64,000 nt of DNA from Isoetes taiwanensis. Its lineage: Eukaryota > Streptophyta > Lycopodiopsida > Isoetales > Isoetaceae. Location of the stretch: the NCBI GenBank assembly GCA_021234155.1, contig JAJEKV010000049.1, positions 1,951,487 through 2,015,486 on the forward strand. Direction: 5' to 3'. The position numbers and the translations under genes were made by a program. Positions within the stretch are counted from its first letter, which is position 1. Each line of letters opens with the position of its first letter. Shown here in pieces: positions 33,116-45,052 of the stretch. The notes under the pieces are model-generated. The model was not told where the DNA came from, made no database searches, and was given only the letters and a program-made list of their open reading frames with translations.

Positions 33116-36068
33116 ATGGTCGCCTCAAACTTCCTACACTTCAAGCTTCGCCTCCCAATGATGTTAATTTTTCGGTTCAGATCTTTCGACGCCCCACCTT
33201 TCGCGGAAGCTCTCTTGGTCCAAGTCGGAAGTCGCTGAACGCCACAAGCTTTTATGAATTCTCGCGAATGGAGCTCCCCGCCCCCAACCGAAAGCTTGCT
33301 AGCTTCATCGCCACATCGCCAACAACAGCCCGGAGGGATTTGCTACTGGGGTCGATGGCACCACCATTTTACTTTACACAACACTTGCTTTCGTGAGGTA
33401 TTCCGTATTCCCTTGCAAAACCTTCTGCCTCTTTGGTCGCTTTTACAGACATGGACGCCACTCGCTTTGTGCTCCTCGCTATCAAGCCAACCAAAGACGC
33501 CTCACAATATTGCTGCCACATGACACTTTTGTGAAGTTTGCGGGCGCGAAATTGCTAGGGTATTCCATCAAGAACACCCATATCAATAAGCCATTTTATA
33601 ATATGGTCATCACCGCCATCCACTCCATCTCCATGTTGATTGGCCACAGCCTCTTATTCTACCGCTTCTTCAAGAAGTAGACGTATTCGGCTACTCTCCT
33701 CTCGCCTCCGGAAATTTCCGCGGGTGGCCATCTTCGTGCACTCATTTGTCATTATCTTCCTCGTTCTTGCGAGCCCTTCCACTTCCCATACCTCCACTCA
33801 CCGGGCCATTCCTGCCAAACCCAACAGTCGTATCTTCCCGCGCATTTCCTCCCCCTTTTGCTCAACACCGCACACGATGATAAGTCATCAGATTCCTCTT
33901 TCCTCCTCTGAAGCCACGCTTTCCACCCGGCCATGCCTCTCAACAATCTCGCATAAGGCAAAGAACAGTGGCCCCCCGTGACCTCCACCTCCTCGCTGCC
34001 CCCCTGCATAAATTCCAAAGAAGATGTTCTGCCACGCCATGCAGCCTACAAGCATCACAGAGGCTCTCATGAATGGTGTTCAGCGCCCCCCGAGGCTTCC
34101 GATGTCGCTCAAAGAGACCTTCAAGCCGCCACCGCCCATGTTCAAACTTTGAGGCCCAACTTCAAGAAAAGCACCAGGCTCTATTACAGTGCCCGTAGAT
34201 CTCAAAAGTGCTCAGATCAGACCAGCCTACTTGAAGAGACACAGTGCTCAGCCCAAACCACAATTCAGACTTATTGGAACGTAACAAGTCCAAAGATACC
34301 CTCCGGGTGACAAGGAGAAAGACATTGCTAAGCTAGACACCTTGTACTCAGAGCTTTGTGATAATTACGGCACTCAAGTTCAAAACCTCACTGAGCGTGA
34401 CGCTCGCCTCACCTCCCTTGAAGCTCAGATTTCCACGTTGACCAATCGCTTAACGCCCATCCGCATTTTCAAGGCTCGTAAAACAAAAGGTCCTAGATGA
34501 CGCTGAGATTGCCACGCTTCGACTCCAACCTCCAGGGCAATCTTCTTCACATGCCACGCTTCCCATTAAGCGGGTTCGTGATCAGTCACGTCTTCTCTTA
34601 GAAAAGGAGCACCGGATCCGTGACATGGAACATCAGCTCCAGCAAGCAGTTCAATCTGCTGAAGAAGCCCAAAACAAACAAGAGGGTTATATTGAAATTG
34701 CTACCAACATTCCCTCGTGGACTTCTACCCCTTCCAGCCTATCTTGACTATGTGGTGGCCCGACGGCACCTTTTCCTTTGAAGTGGTACGCTTGGTCAAT
34801 GGCAATGTTCATCGTACCACTCAAACGCGCGGATTTTCTTCGATCCGCCGATCTTTCTATAGAAGACAAGGGTTTATTTTGTGCACTCTTAGTCTTTGAT
34901 CGCCTTACCGTTGAAGATCCCGAATTAGTCATCTTCCGAAGTTGTTCACCAATGGCTTATGTTTTTCATGACTTCTACCGGGCGGATCTCCATGATAAAT
35001 TCCGGATGAGGCCCATCGTTTTTAGAGGCAACCCAACGCCGCTATTGTTATCATCAACTAACCAATATTTCAAGGATCCCGCCGGGCCTCGCACTTTTGA
35101 ACAGAGTACATGCCCGAATCGCTCGTAACTTACCTTACCGCGGGCAGTGTTGAAACGTTGGAATGTAAACAAAAAATCCGCGCACTCGATGATCTTGAGT
35201 TTGCCCGCATTTATATGCAAAGACTTGGGAGGCTACAATCAACTCCGCGCGGGCCTTCTCGAAAGCAAGACCATCCCCACGGGTTGGGTAAATCCTCCCC
35301 GCCTATCAATTACTCTCTACTCGTATCGGGACCATTGGTGTCGCTTTTGATCGTAATCTTGTTCAAGCATTTAGGACATGGCTCGCGAACCCACGCGACA
35401 CCGGCATGCTTCCCTCTCCATATGCTTCCTTTAGGAGTCCCACCACGCCCACGGTGCCTTCTTCTTCGACCGGGCGCTTCCCCTTTGGACAAAGGTCCCG
35501 ATGGCCACGCCGGGTCGAATCGGCCAGATCTCGACGGATCTCCTGGGGATCCCCCGATTTGTCGACGCCCAATTGGGAGGATACCGCCACTTTGGACACT
35601 ACTGAAAATTGATTTATATCGGTAATGAGCATGGTTGGCAACGGCCCGCTGATGCTTTGCATGGTCTTGATACCTTCTGCGCACGCCGCCACCTCACCCC
35701 GACCCTTCCGCCCACCGGGCTGCCGGTTTTGCCGCCTCAAATGCATCCCGCCCCTCTTTTAAATCGACAAATATTCAATCTTTCACCGCGAACTGAATGC
35801 CGCAAGGTTTCGGCCTCCGTGACCGCCTTTCTCATGGAGTGCCGCTTTGTTCCTGGACGCCCATGCTACCCCGAAGACATGGGCGCCTCACTTCCTCATT
35901 GATGCCCATCCCCGCTCTTTGCTCAACACCCCGACGCCTTCAAACACGCCAGACCTCATTGCTCATTACCATAATACCGACCTCATTCCGTGAGGATCAC
36001 TTTTCAGATGCCGGCTTCCCCGCCTCGAAGCACTTCCTCCTTTCTTCGTGACCGAAAGTGTCATTTGG
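33116..36068 (+). pseudogene. T2 large sense accessory ORF (broken)
   Basis: The ATG at 33116 corresponds to the T3 start at 45808. Collinear matches run to the purine tract before the LTR. Examples are 'IFRRPTFRGSSLGPSRKS', 'NTHINKPFYNMVITAIHSIS' near 33570-33630, coiled-coil-type sequence at 34040-34700, and VHQWLMFFMTSTGRIS-type sequence near 34950 in shifted frames. No single frame exceeds 171 codons. It is described best from T3. Confidence 0.6.
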
Positions 36069-36074
36069 TGGGAG

Positions 36075-36520
36075 TGTTAGTCCCTGTGCCTCCGGTACAG
36101 ACTATTCATGCATTCCACGGACCAAGTCAAGGCCAAGGATCCACACAACCAGCGTGGGTCTGGGCCAAAGGCACGTCAGAAGACCAAGCGCCAGACCACG
36201 AGTCAAAGCTCAAGGTCTCACAACAAGCCAAAGGCCATTGTACTATATATATGAGTAGAGCTAGCACATAATTTTTAGATGAGTTTTGAGTCTTGTCTCA
36301 TTTCAGCCTTTCTCTCGGGAAGTAGAGCTCATGTATGTCCATCATTGATATCAAGGAAGTTTGTCATTTTTCTCTCATTGTTCTCTTTGTTCTGCTTTTT
36401 TTTCTTCTTTTCTTTCTTGTAAATCCCGCAGTGGACATAGTCCCCCTGATTCTCCCCGTTAGATCCACGGTCCTCACAGAGGGTCGCCTTTGCAGAGTTC
36501 CCAACCCGCACTCCCAAACA
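36075..36520 (+). mobile_element. T2 3' LTR
   Basis: Runs from TGTTAGTCCC, after the purine tract ggtgggag, to CTCCCAAACA. It contains ggccattgtactatatatat and gtagagctagca in the promoter part. It is 446 bp, so shorter than the T3 LTRs. The next base begins element E. Confidence 0.9.
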
Positions 36521-37400
36521 CATTTCGAACGTGGGGTTTGGATTATATAGATCCTATTAACCCTCCTTCTACAAGTCAACATCAGCACCTAGTTGTAGCT
36601 ACAGATTATTTTACCAAATGGCCAGATGCTATACCTTTGAGACAAGCTAATGTCATCACAACAGCAAGGTTTCTACATGAACACATCTGCTCTAGATTTG
36701 GTATTCCCTTCAAGTTGCATTCTGATTGGGGCACACCTTTTGTAAATAAAGTTATCTCTAACTTGTTGGTCATTCTCAAAGTCAAACACACTAAAAGTTC
36801 TTCATATTACCCTTAGGGAAATGGCCAAGCAGAAGCTACTAACAAAGTTTTGAAGGGCATTTTGTAGAAGACAGTTGAGGATAACAAAAGGGATTGGCAT
36901 TTCAAGTTGGAGATGCTCTTTGGGCCTATAGGGTCACTATCAAGCCAGCAACCAATCATACACCATTCAATCTAGTTTATGGCATTGAGGTTGTGCTTAC
37001 AATTGAGCTTGAACTCCCATCTCTAAGGTTGGCCCATAAGTTATGCTTGCCCTTTGAATATGCTTTGCAAGAAAAGATTGGATGCTCTTTTGCATCTAGA
37101 CGAATACAAAATAGAAGTTGAAAATGCCAACCTACTGAAAAAAGCCAAAGTTTTGGCTGCCTTCAAAGCTGCTCATAAGATTCAAGGTATTTTCAAAGCG
37201 GGAGAGCTTGTTCTTAAGTGGAATAGATCAAGGGAAGACTCGGCTGGCAAATTTGAGAATCTTTGGGAAGGTCTTTATGTGGTCTTGGAGTCTGCATGAA
37301 CCAACTCATATTGGCTGAAGGAAGTGTCTTAGGAATGCCACTACCAAATCCTATTAACATTGTTCACTTGAAGAGGTATTGGGGCCAGCATGTATGCTTT
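36521..37400 (+). pseudogene. element E integrase (core and C-terminal part)
   Basis: Ty3-type integrase of a different family. WGLDYIDPINPPSTSQHQHL gives the first catalytic Asp, KLHSDWGTPFVN the second, and GNGQAEATNKVLK the catalytic Glu. It is one frame except for TAG stops at 36814-36816 and 36865-36867. Both stand where relatives have Gln (YYPQGNG; IL.K), so both could be CAG-to-TAG changes. The C-terminal module GELVLKWNRSRE...FENLWEGLYVV is at 37199-37285. The N-terminal part was displaced by insertion of T2. It contains few indels compared with T1/T2. Confidence 0.85.
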
Positions 37401-37742
37401 ATGTCCTAAAAATTAGTAAACTCTGATTAGAAGTAGAATAGGTAGCTTAGATTTCATCTGACTTTTGTTCATATTTGCAGTAAGCAAGGCCATTGGGGGG
37501 TTAATCTTAAACAGGTTCAAGACAGAAATGGTTACTAATACTTTCACTAAAAGTGTCATATGCAAGATCACTAATTGATCCACCTCCATTAAGACCTTGC
37601 TTCTTTTTTTGCCTCTGTGCAGGATATGAGCAGCCCTTACAGTCCATAAAGGGATGCAAAGTTTATTTTTAATGTATTTCTGTGTTTCCATGATAGGTGC
37701 ATTCTTAATCCATATTTATTCATCTATCTCAAAGTAGTCCCA
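37401..37742 (+). other. element E sequence 3' of integrase, noncoding
   Basis: No ORF and no recognised motif. It continues directly at 49418 on the far side of T3, as shown by the target duplication. Confidence 0.6.
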
Positions 37743-37747
37743 GCCAC
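37743..37747. repeat. target-site duplication of T3, left copy (gccac)
   Basis: GCCAC immediately before the 5' LTR is repeated exactly at 49413-49417 immediately after the 3' LTR. Five bases is the usual size for Ty3 elements. Confidence 0.9.
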
Positions 37748-38337
37748 TGTTAGTCCTGTATGTCCTGGTACAGGACTATTCATGCACACCGCGGACCAGG
37801 TCAAGAACAAGGAGCCACGTCCAGTCCAGTCAGGCCAAAAGCCCAGCCAGAAGACCAAGCAATGCACGCAGCAGACCATTTTTGTAAGGCCAATGGCATG
37901 CCAAGGAAGAGGCCGAGAACACAAGTGATCGGGTCAGCCGCCGGCCGTGGCTATTTCAGCAAGCCAGAGGCACCGCCAAAGATTCCTACAAATCGCCCCT
38001 TCCGTGAGTCGGCACCGAGATCCGACAGATCGTTTTATATTGGGCCAAAGGCCATTGTACTATATATATGAGTAGAGCTAGCATTCATGGGCTAGATGAG
38101 TTTTTGGTCTTATCTCCATTCTGCTTTTTCTCTATTACAGAGCTCATGTATCAAGATTGATATCAAAGAGTTTTGTTCTCATCATTGTGTTCTCATTATT
38201 TTCTTTTGCTCTATCATTTTTTTCCTTTGTTTCTTTGCAAAAATCCCGCTGGACACCTACACGATTCTCCCGCTTGATCCACTCTGCCTCACGTAGGGTC
38301 GCCTTTTGCAGAGGCTCTCAACCCGCACCCTTAAACA
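37748..38337 (+). mobile_element. T3 5' LTR
   Basis: Runs from TGTTAGTCCTG to CCCTTAAACA. A promoter-like ttgtactatatatatgag lies near 38055-38074. The sequence following it (ccgccgccaccgctgggtctg) is where a primer site is expected; it does not match initiator tRNA-Met and might be a damaged site for another tRNA. Confidence 0.92.
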
Positions 38338-38459
38338 CCGCCGCCACCGCTGGGTCTGATTTCCTTTTCCTTTCTTTTACACCGCCAGGCTTACCTGCAG
38401 GAACTTTGCCGACCCGCTGCCTCGCTTGAGTGCCATCAACGCCGCCGGTTGCTCGAGAT

Positions 38460-40409
38460 ATGGGCGACAATCGTTATGATATTGAGGGGAGGCCATATTC
38501 GCCACGAGCTCCTACCGGTGCCACCCACTCCTCGTGTTCACTTTCGCCGGTTCCTCTCCGCCGTAAACATTGTTCACAACCTTAATCACCCCATCATACA
38601 CCTGCTCAACCCTCCGCCTTTTTATTTCCACACCTCCAGAGTGCCTACATTCATATCTCCTCCGCCATATCCTCAGCTTCTTCACAACCATCATCTCCCC
38701 CAAGGAATGGGTTATCCCTTATGTCTCTTTTGGCCCCTCCCCTGTGTTCATAGACATATCCCCAATCCCCCTTCTTTTTCAACATACTCTTCCAGCTTTA
38801 CACTCTCACCGATCTCAAACCTCATGAACAAGGCTCTCAAGGTCCTTCCCCACTGTGATGCTCCTCCTTTCCGCACTCGAGGTTTTTCAACCTCCGCCAC
38901 ACCATACAGAGACTATGGAAGTTCCGCCCAATTATGTCCCTCCTTATACACGCCTCTATGCACAAGGCCATTCACAACCGCCAGACTCTCGTTGACCTAT
39001 CCAACCTTTTGGCAAAAGACTAAAGGCAAACCATTAGACCAAAGTGCTCAAGCTCATATGGAAGAATTTGAGGCTCGCTGTCCTAAATGGTCACCCTCAA
39101 CCTCAACTGAAGTTCCACATCTTTTTCCACCACGCCAAGGCGGATCCCTCATCAATGGCTCATGGCAAACAAAAGCCATTGAAACAAAACCGACGTAAAA
39201 TGAAGACCGCCTTTCTCATTATGGCACCATGATGATGATCAACTTCTTCTCAAGCAACTCAATGATCTTCAGCAAGAGCCCACGGAGTCAGCCCGATTTG
39301 GCGGATCGCCTTCACATCCTCCTCAAGAAACTTCAAGAGTACCCCACGCAAAGCCGTATCCTCGCCCTCGTTTCTATGTGGACTTCTCTCCGCTATTCGC
39401 CTCATGACCAAACCCCCGCTTCCCAAGACTTTGGAGCAGGCCATCGAACTCGCCAATCATTCCGCTAATGTTTCTCCCGTGGCGTGGCCCCTCAAAGAGC
39501 TACCCTTCATCCCTCCTATCATGGTTCCTCGGGACCGCAGTTCAGCCTCAACACTTTAATCCTCAACGCTAGCCAAATTTGTGCCACATCTCAGAAATAT
39601 CAAGGCCATTTGGCCAATGAGTGCAATTCTCAAATGGTCCTCCTCATAGTAAACGCCGCGAACATGTGCAATCATGCCACTGAAGAATGTACTGCATCAT
39701 CCTACACCTTTTCCTAAAAAAAATGGTTTTTCAGTCCGCACCACGCCAAAGAACAAACGCCATACCAACCTCAGCAATTTCACGCCAACCACTTCAACAA
39801 GATCCACAATCTCGCCAATCTCAGCCGTCAAGAGGACAAGGCAACCGCCCCCCTTTTGATCCTTCCAAAGCTCAGTGTTATCATTGTCTGGAATGGGGTC
39901 ATACCACCACAGCGTGCCCTCAACTTCCTCAGGTTCAAGTCCAACTTCCAGGCACGAATCAAACCACTTCCGTACGCCTCACGGCCTATCAACTTTGGAT
40001 CGCTAATGGCAAACAAGGCCCTCGTCCTGTCCTAAGGAAGCCACCACGAGTGCCACAACAACAAAGGTATCAACCAGCTCCTTCATCCACACCTCCTATG
40101 GATCAACAAGCACAGGAAGAAATTTACCAAGCTCTAAATCCTCCAGTGCAACCATCAAATTGGGTTGGTCTAGTTTCACGCCAGACCAGGGCTTCACGCC
40201 CCTTGACCATCATCCCTCATGACACGCAACCTGCTTTTGCAGTCGACACGATCCCTCATGATGAAGCAAAAAAGGTCCACTTTGCACCAGATTTGGATAA
40301 ACTCATGCCTCATGTCATGCCTAAGGTAAGACAAAGTATCCTCAATCTCATGCAGGCTGCTGAAGGCCGCACGCTTGCAAATGTTCATGCAACCACCCGA
40401 GCTCAGTAG
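38460..40409 (+). pseudogene. T3 gag, frameshifted, with intact zinc knuckle
   Basis: The likely start is the ATG at 38460 (MGDNRYDIEGRPYSPRAP), 122 bases after the LTR. The reading moves among frames: a 249-codon stretch ends at 39198, then 'DDQLLLKQLNDLQQEPTESA' near 39235, and finally a clean 240-codon end (39687-40409). The end contains the nucleocapsid CYHCLEWGHTTTACPQ (CxxCxxxxHxxxxC, all four ligands present) at 39868-39915, preceded by Gln/Pro-rich sequence. Gag would form the particle and bind the RNA. The tail VHFAPDLDKLMPHVMPKVRQ is the part also kept in T1/T2. Confidence 0.75.
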
Positions 40410-40679
40410 CGTCATGGCACACCTTCGTCATCTCACAATCCACGCTCTCAGACATATCCTAATATTGCTGCAGAGGTAGAGCTTCAACCAAGTTTCGCTT
40501 TTACTCAGACTTCAGCCCCTTTGATCCCGGCCGCTTCGTTTTCACATTTTCCTTTGAACTCTAAGAAGAACTCGCAAAGATCAAAATCCCTTTGAGTCTT
40601 GCCACAATTTTGAAACTTTGTCCCGCCTCAAGGATCAGTTACCCCTTCCCAATCGCTCGTTGGAGCAAGGCTACCCACA

Positions 40680-41170
40680 CACCCACGCATACATGCCACT
40701 TGGCAATCAACAAGTCAATCATGTTCAAATAGATGGAGGCGTATGTCGCCAATCTTATTACCGATAAGCTCGAAAAGCAATTAGGCATCAAACAACTTTA
40801 CCGCGGCCCCCTATGACATCAAGTTGGCCAATGGTCATATCAGCGCTCTCGTATGCCACACCCTTCTTCACATCAATGTAGGAGAACTCCATTCCCTTTG
40901 GAATTTGGTGTTTGAAAGTCGGGCTAAGATCCCGGGATGATTATGAAATGTTGGTCTGCATCTTTCCATCAGCAAAAGTATTCATTATTGGGCCACGGAC
41001 CAGCTCGTCATTACAGATGGTCATCTCAATGCCACCATGGATTTGGAAACAGGCAAGATCATCTCTGTTGAACATGCCGAACCCTCTCTCTCCGACACCG
41101 ATTCTCAAGAAGCCCAAAACATCTATCATGTTCAGTTCCACCCGCGAAGTCTCCGCCTTCTTTCATCCTA
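40680..41170 (+). pseudogene. T3 aspartic protease (broken)
   Basis: Near 40715-40745 the sequence reads NHVQIDGG, then by a shifted frame YVANLITDKLEKQLGIKQLY and 'PYDIKLANGHI'. This fits a retropepsin whose DTG/DSG active site has become DGG. The flap/second loop 'LHINVGELHSL' follows. It would release mature Gag and Pol proteins. One indel directly after the active site breaks the frame. Confidence 0.7.
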
Positions 41171-41395
41171 CCCCAATATAGCCGATCCTTGGGGTGAGAT
41201 GACGGGATCGTGACCAGTGTCGCGGGCCGCCTCGCCAATCTGCACTGCCCTTACGATAGAATTCAACATCTTGACCATTTTTCAGCCACAGAACTTCCTC
41301 CCGAAACAGTGGATGTACATACCGTCATGAAGCAACCATCGCTTTGATGACGCCAAAGAACCTTTTTCACGACACAAAATAAAAGCCCTCCCGTC

Positions 41396-42400
41396 ATGTT
41401 TCAACCTCCTGCTCATGTTGTCCAAGACACGGAAGTTGTTCCACACATTCAAACTCCTGAGGTGGAGATTGTGGACGTTGGTAACAATCAGCCCGTCTGC
41501 CTAGCTGCAAATCTTCCGTCCAACTATTGCGCACACGCCGTCACGCTGTTCAAAAAAATCAAACATATTTTTGCCTGGAGCTATAAAGATCTTCGAGGTA
41601 TAAACAAAGCTTTGGGGGAACTCACCATTCCTACCAAACCAGATGCACGTCCTGTCTAGCAACGACAATACTGGCTCAACCCAAATTACCGTGACCGTGT
41701 CAAAGCCGAAATTGACAAACTCCTAGCCGCAGGCTTGATTTATGAGGTCAAACATTCTGAATGGGTGAGCCCCATCGTCATTGCTCTCAAACACAACGGT
41801 AAGATCCGGTTTGCGGACTATCGCGAACTCAATCGTGCCACGGAGCGCGGATCACTTCCCCTTCCCTTCACGCACTGTGTTCGAAGAGGTTGCCGGTCAT
41901 GAAATGTACTCCTTCATGGATGGTTTTTCCGGCTACAATCAAATTTCTATCAAAGAGGCAGATCAAGTCAAGACTACCTTTACCACCCCGTGGGGCACTT
42001 TTGCCTACAAGGTGGTTCCTTTTGGTCTACATGCTCTCTGTCTTTCATGACTATATGAAGGAGAAACCCTTTCTCCAGATCTTTCAAGATGACATCTTTC
42101 TTCAGATCTTTCAAGATGAAGGAGATCTTTCAAGGTGAGCTCGTCTTTCAGAAATGTGATGAGTCTGGTATTAGTCTAAATCCAGAGAAATGCACCTTTA
42201 AGGCCACCCTCGTGTTTCTGGGTCATGTGGTTAGTAAAGAAGGTATCACCACGGATCCCGCTAAAATCGGGCTTGTGTGCTTAAGGCTCAAGCACCTTCT
42301 AATATCAAAGAGACACGTTCCTTCCTCGGTAAGGTAAATTACTATTCCACCTTCATTCCTCGACTTGCGCCTATTGTTGATCCCATTCATAAGCTCACGG
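41396..42400 (+). pseudogene. T3 reverse transcriptase (broken)
   Basis: A linker with FKKIKHIFAWSYKDLRGINK leads to LGELTIPTKPDARPV and an in-frame TAG at 41657-41659. The same frame then continues with QRQYWLNPNYRDRVKAEIDK and EWVSPIVIALKHNGKIRF. 'DYRELNRATE' is intact. After a shift, MYSFMDGFSGYNQISIKEA (motif A) and FAYKVVPFGL follow; about 30 bases of the motif B segment seen in T1 (SNSPSTFQR) are missing. The catalytic box is FQDD at 42082-42093, followed by a partial tandem repeat of the same bases to about 42136. GISLNPEKCTF and LGHVVSKEGITTDPAKIG complete the domain. Confidence 0.85.
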
Positions 42401-42409
42401 GTGATGAAT

Positions 42410-42870
42410 CCACTTGGGCTTGAAATTTACGCGGAAGTTTTCCAACAGTGGGAAGCTCTTACTTACTCAGCCCCCGCGGCTTGTTCCTCCTCAATGGGAC
42501 AAGCCTTTTCATGTCCATGTTGACGCCTCCCGCTTGCTATTGGCGCCGTTTTCTCTCAAGCCTATGATGAGCACAACCGATAAACCAAACCTTATGCCGC
42601 CAGAAAACTCAACTCGCCGAGCGCAACTATTATGCCACAAGAACGGAAGCCTTGGGCTTAGTTTTTTGTGTCCAACGCCGCCATTATTTGTTGGGAAGCC
42701 GATCAAGTTCTTTGTTGATCATCGCTCTTTCTTTATTTGATCAACAAGGCCACGCATATGGGCCGCGATTGCTTTTGGGTCCTTCTTTCCGCAAGAATTC
42801 GCCTCCTTTGAAATTATTCATAAGCTGGAAAATCTCATCTTGTGCCGATTATTCTCACGATCCACACACG
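42410..42870 (+). pseudogene. T3 RNase H (broken)
   Basis: VPPQWDKPFHVHVDASR (first acidic residue) is at 42483-42535. Then come 'TDKPN' and, in other frames, the NYYATRTEALGLVF equivalent near 42628-42665, FFVDH near 42707, and a degraded end near 42840-42860. It degrades the RNA template strand. Confidence 0.75.
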
Positions 42871-43091
42871 ATGATCCTCCACGGTGTTTCAGATGTTTTC
42901 CCCGACGCGACAACCTGTTTTAGTCACGGCCACGCCCATTGGTTTCATAACTTTCACCGTACTTCTTCACCGGTGCTCTTCCCTCGAAGATCCCACGCCT
43001 TCCGTAAAAGCTTCACTCACGCCGCCGCTGGGCCCGCGGAAGTCCGCGGACTACACCATGGTCGCGCCATCTGTACAAACGCGGCAAGGAT

Positions 43092-44218
43092 ATGATCCCC
43101 CAATACTGTGTTCTTCCTCATGAAGTGCCCGATATCGTTCGACAAGCCCATGAGGGGCTTGGTGGTGGTCATTTTTATGGTGACACCACAGCACGCAAAA
43201 TTCTTCTCGAAGGCTACTTCTGGCCCACGCTCTTCAAGGATGCCCATGCTCACGCCCGCATGTGTGATGTCCGCTGGCCAGGTGGGTCGCCCACGGCCCG
43301 TGACACCTCCCGCTGGAAGCTTGGCCGCCACGCCGCCTCCCTTCAAAGAAATGGGGCATGGACTTTGTGGGGCCCATGGATCCACTTCCGCTGCACACCC
43401 GCGTTCGCTTTACATTCTGGTCATCACCGACATGCTACAAAATGGGCGGAGGCCTCGCGGCCTCTACCGTACTGCATAACATCGCAGCCCAAAGACAACC
43501 AAGGTTCTTTACACGCACATCCTCACGCGTTTTGGCTGTCCCACGGAACTTGTTAGTGATCGTGGAGTGCACTTCGTCAATCATACCATCAAGGAGCTGA
43601 CGGATTATTTGCATATCCATCACAGAAAAAGCACACTTTACTATCCTCAAGGGAATGGTCTGGCCGAAAGCACCAACAAAACTCTAATCACTATTTTGAA
43701 GAAAATTTGTGATGCCTCTCGCACGGATTGGCAAGAAAAGTTACCTACTGTTCTTTGGGCTTGCAAAATTGCTACGGGCTACACTCCTCTCAAGTTGGTT
43801 TATGGTCAAGTTTGAATATGTTCTTCCGACTCTTCGTTTCCAACTTGCTACTGCACAAAATCCACCTGCAACTCTTAAAGAACGGGTTTATCAACTTGAA
43901 CAGCTGGATGAACTTCGAAGAGATGCTTATATTCGTATTCTTCATGGCCAACAGTTGCGAAAATCCTTGCATGACAAACATCTGAAAGTCAAAACTCTTA
44001 AAGAAGGTGATTTGGTTTTGCTTTATGATTCTCGTTACAAAAATTTTCCAGGCAAATTAAAGTTCAGGTGGCTTGGTCCTTATCAAATTCTTCAAGTGGT
44101 GCAACCCAGCGTTTTCAAGCTGGCCGAGTTAGATGGCACTCCATTACCTACCCTGGTAAATGGTTTTCGCCTCAAACAATTTCATACAGAGCATACAACA
44201 GTTCATTCACGACAGTGA
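43092..44218 (+). pseudogene. T3 integrase (C-terminal half intact)
   Basis: HEVPDIVRQAHEGLGGGHFY, then RKILLEGYFWPTLFKDAHAH, forms the HH half of the zinc finger at 43117-43250. The CxxC half is damaged (MCDVRWPGG). MDFVGPMDP (first Asp) is at 43358. 'LVSDRGVHFVNHTIKELTDY' (second Asp, one frameshift) and YYPQGNGLAESTNKTL (Glu) are at 43550-43685. 43709-44218 is a clean frame through YDSRYKNFPGKLKFRWLGPY to the stop at 44218. GPYQIL is the GPY/F-type module. Confidence 0.88.
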
Positions 44219-45050
44219 CTAGAAGTATATTTATATTATATTCGGGGAGAAAAATAAAAGTTGGGCCTTGCCCATATATATCCGCTATGGGTTGCGCCCT
44301 ATTTACAAAATCCTAAGTTAAAAGAACCCCTACTCCGGGTTTGGAGCAGAGGTAATGCGGACATGGAATAAATTACTACTCCTATATTTTTAATATAGCC
44401 AAATAGGTTTAGCTAAACTACCTTCGAATTGGAGCTAGAAGTTTCTAACACTTGGCTAAACTAAGTGGGCTTTCTCCATCATGTTTTCTTGCCTTTTGCT
44501 AAACTTTCACAAAATGTAGAGTCAAATATTAGCCATCATACTATCCTTATTTTAAAAGATCCAAGCCTTTGGACAAAGACATTGAACTTATTGTTATTAC
44601 AATGAAATTCAATATAGAAAAATAGATGGCGCATAATGTAGCATAAATGGCACAATTATAATCATTGTTATAACTCCCTTAATATAAAAATAAAACAAAG
44701 ACATAAGTTAAGACATAAACATATGCGCACATGTTTAAAGCTCAAAGAAAAAGTGCAGTGTTTTTACTTCAACTTCATACTTGAAACAAGAAGTTTTTTG
44801 GTGATTTCCTAAAGTTCCTATATATCTTGGTGTCAGCTAATCTTCCCAAGTCTACTCTTTCTTAGGTTTGGCTAATTGTTGTCCTGGTGGAGTTGTCTGG
44901 AGATGGAAGTTTGGCTATCCAGTCTAGTAACTCACTTAGTCGGCAAACAAATTGGGCTAAATTTTTCTTATTTTGGGCAATTTTTTCCATTTACTTTAGC
45001 CATTTTTCTTGGCAAAAATGCTATAAAATAGCCATTTGGCTAACCTTAGC
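44219..45050 (+). other. T3 post-integrase spacer, noncoding
   Basis: AT-rich, with no coding frame on either strand. It starts with ggggagaaaaataaaag just after the integrase stop. A shorter equivalent spacer is present in T1 (5160-5350) and T2 (32120-32290), so part of this stretch is T3-specific. Confidence 0.6.
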
Positions 45051-45052
45051 CG

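Larger units (their letters stand above)
28120..36520 (+). mobile_element. family T Ty3/gypsy element, 5'-truncated copy T2
   Basis: Same order and truncation point as T1. It is inserted in the integrase gene of element E, whose sequence resumes at 36521. The 5' LTR and gag body are absent. All domains are present but frameshifted. GCC/CGCC-type differences at places where T1 or T3 has CTG or CAG are frequent in this copy. Confidence 0.88.
26941..36686. repeat. segmental duplication, copy 2
   Basis: Partner of 1-9623 (see there). It is about 120 bp longer through indels. Its right part continues into element E without a break, so copy 2 is the more complete context and copy 1 probably derives from this arrangement. 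Confidence 0.9.
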
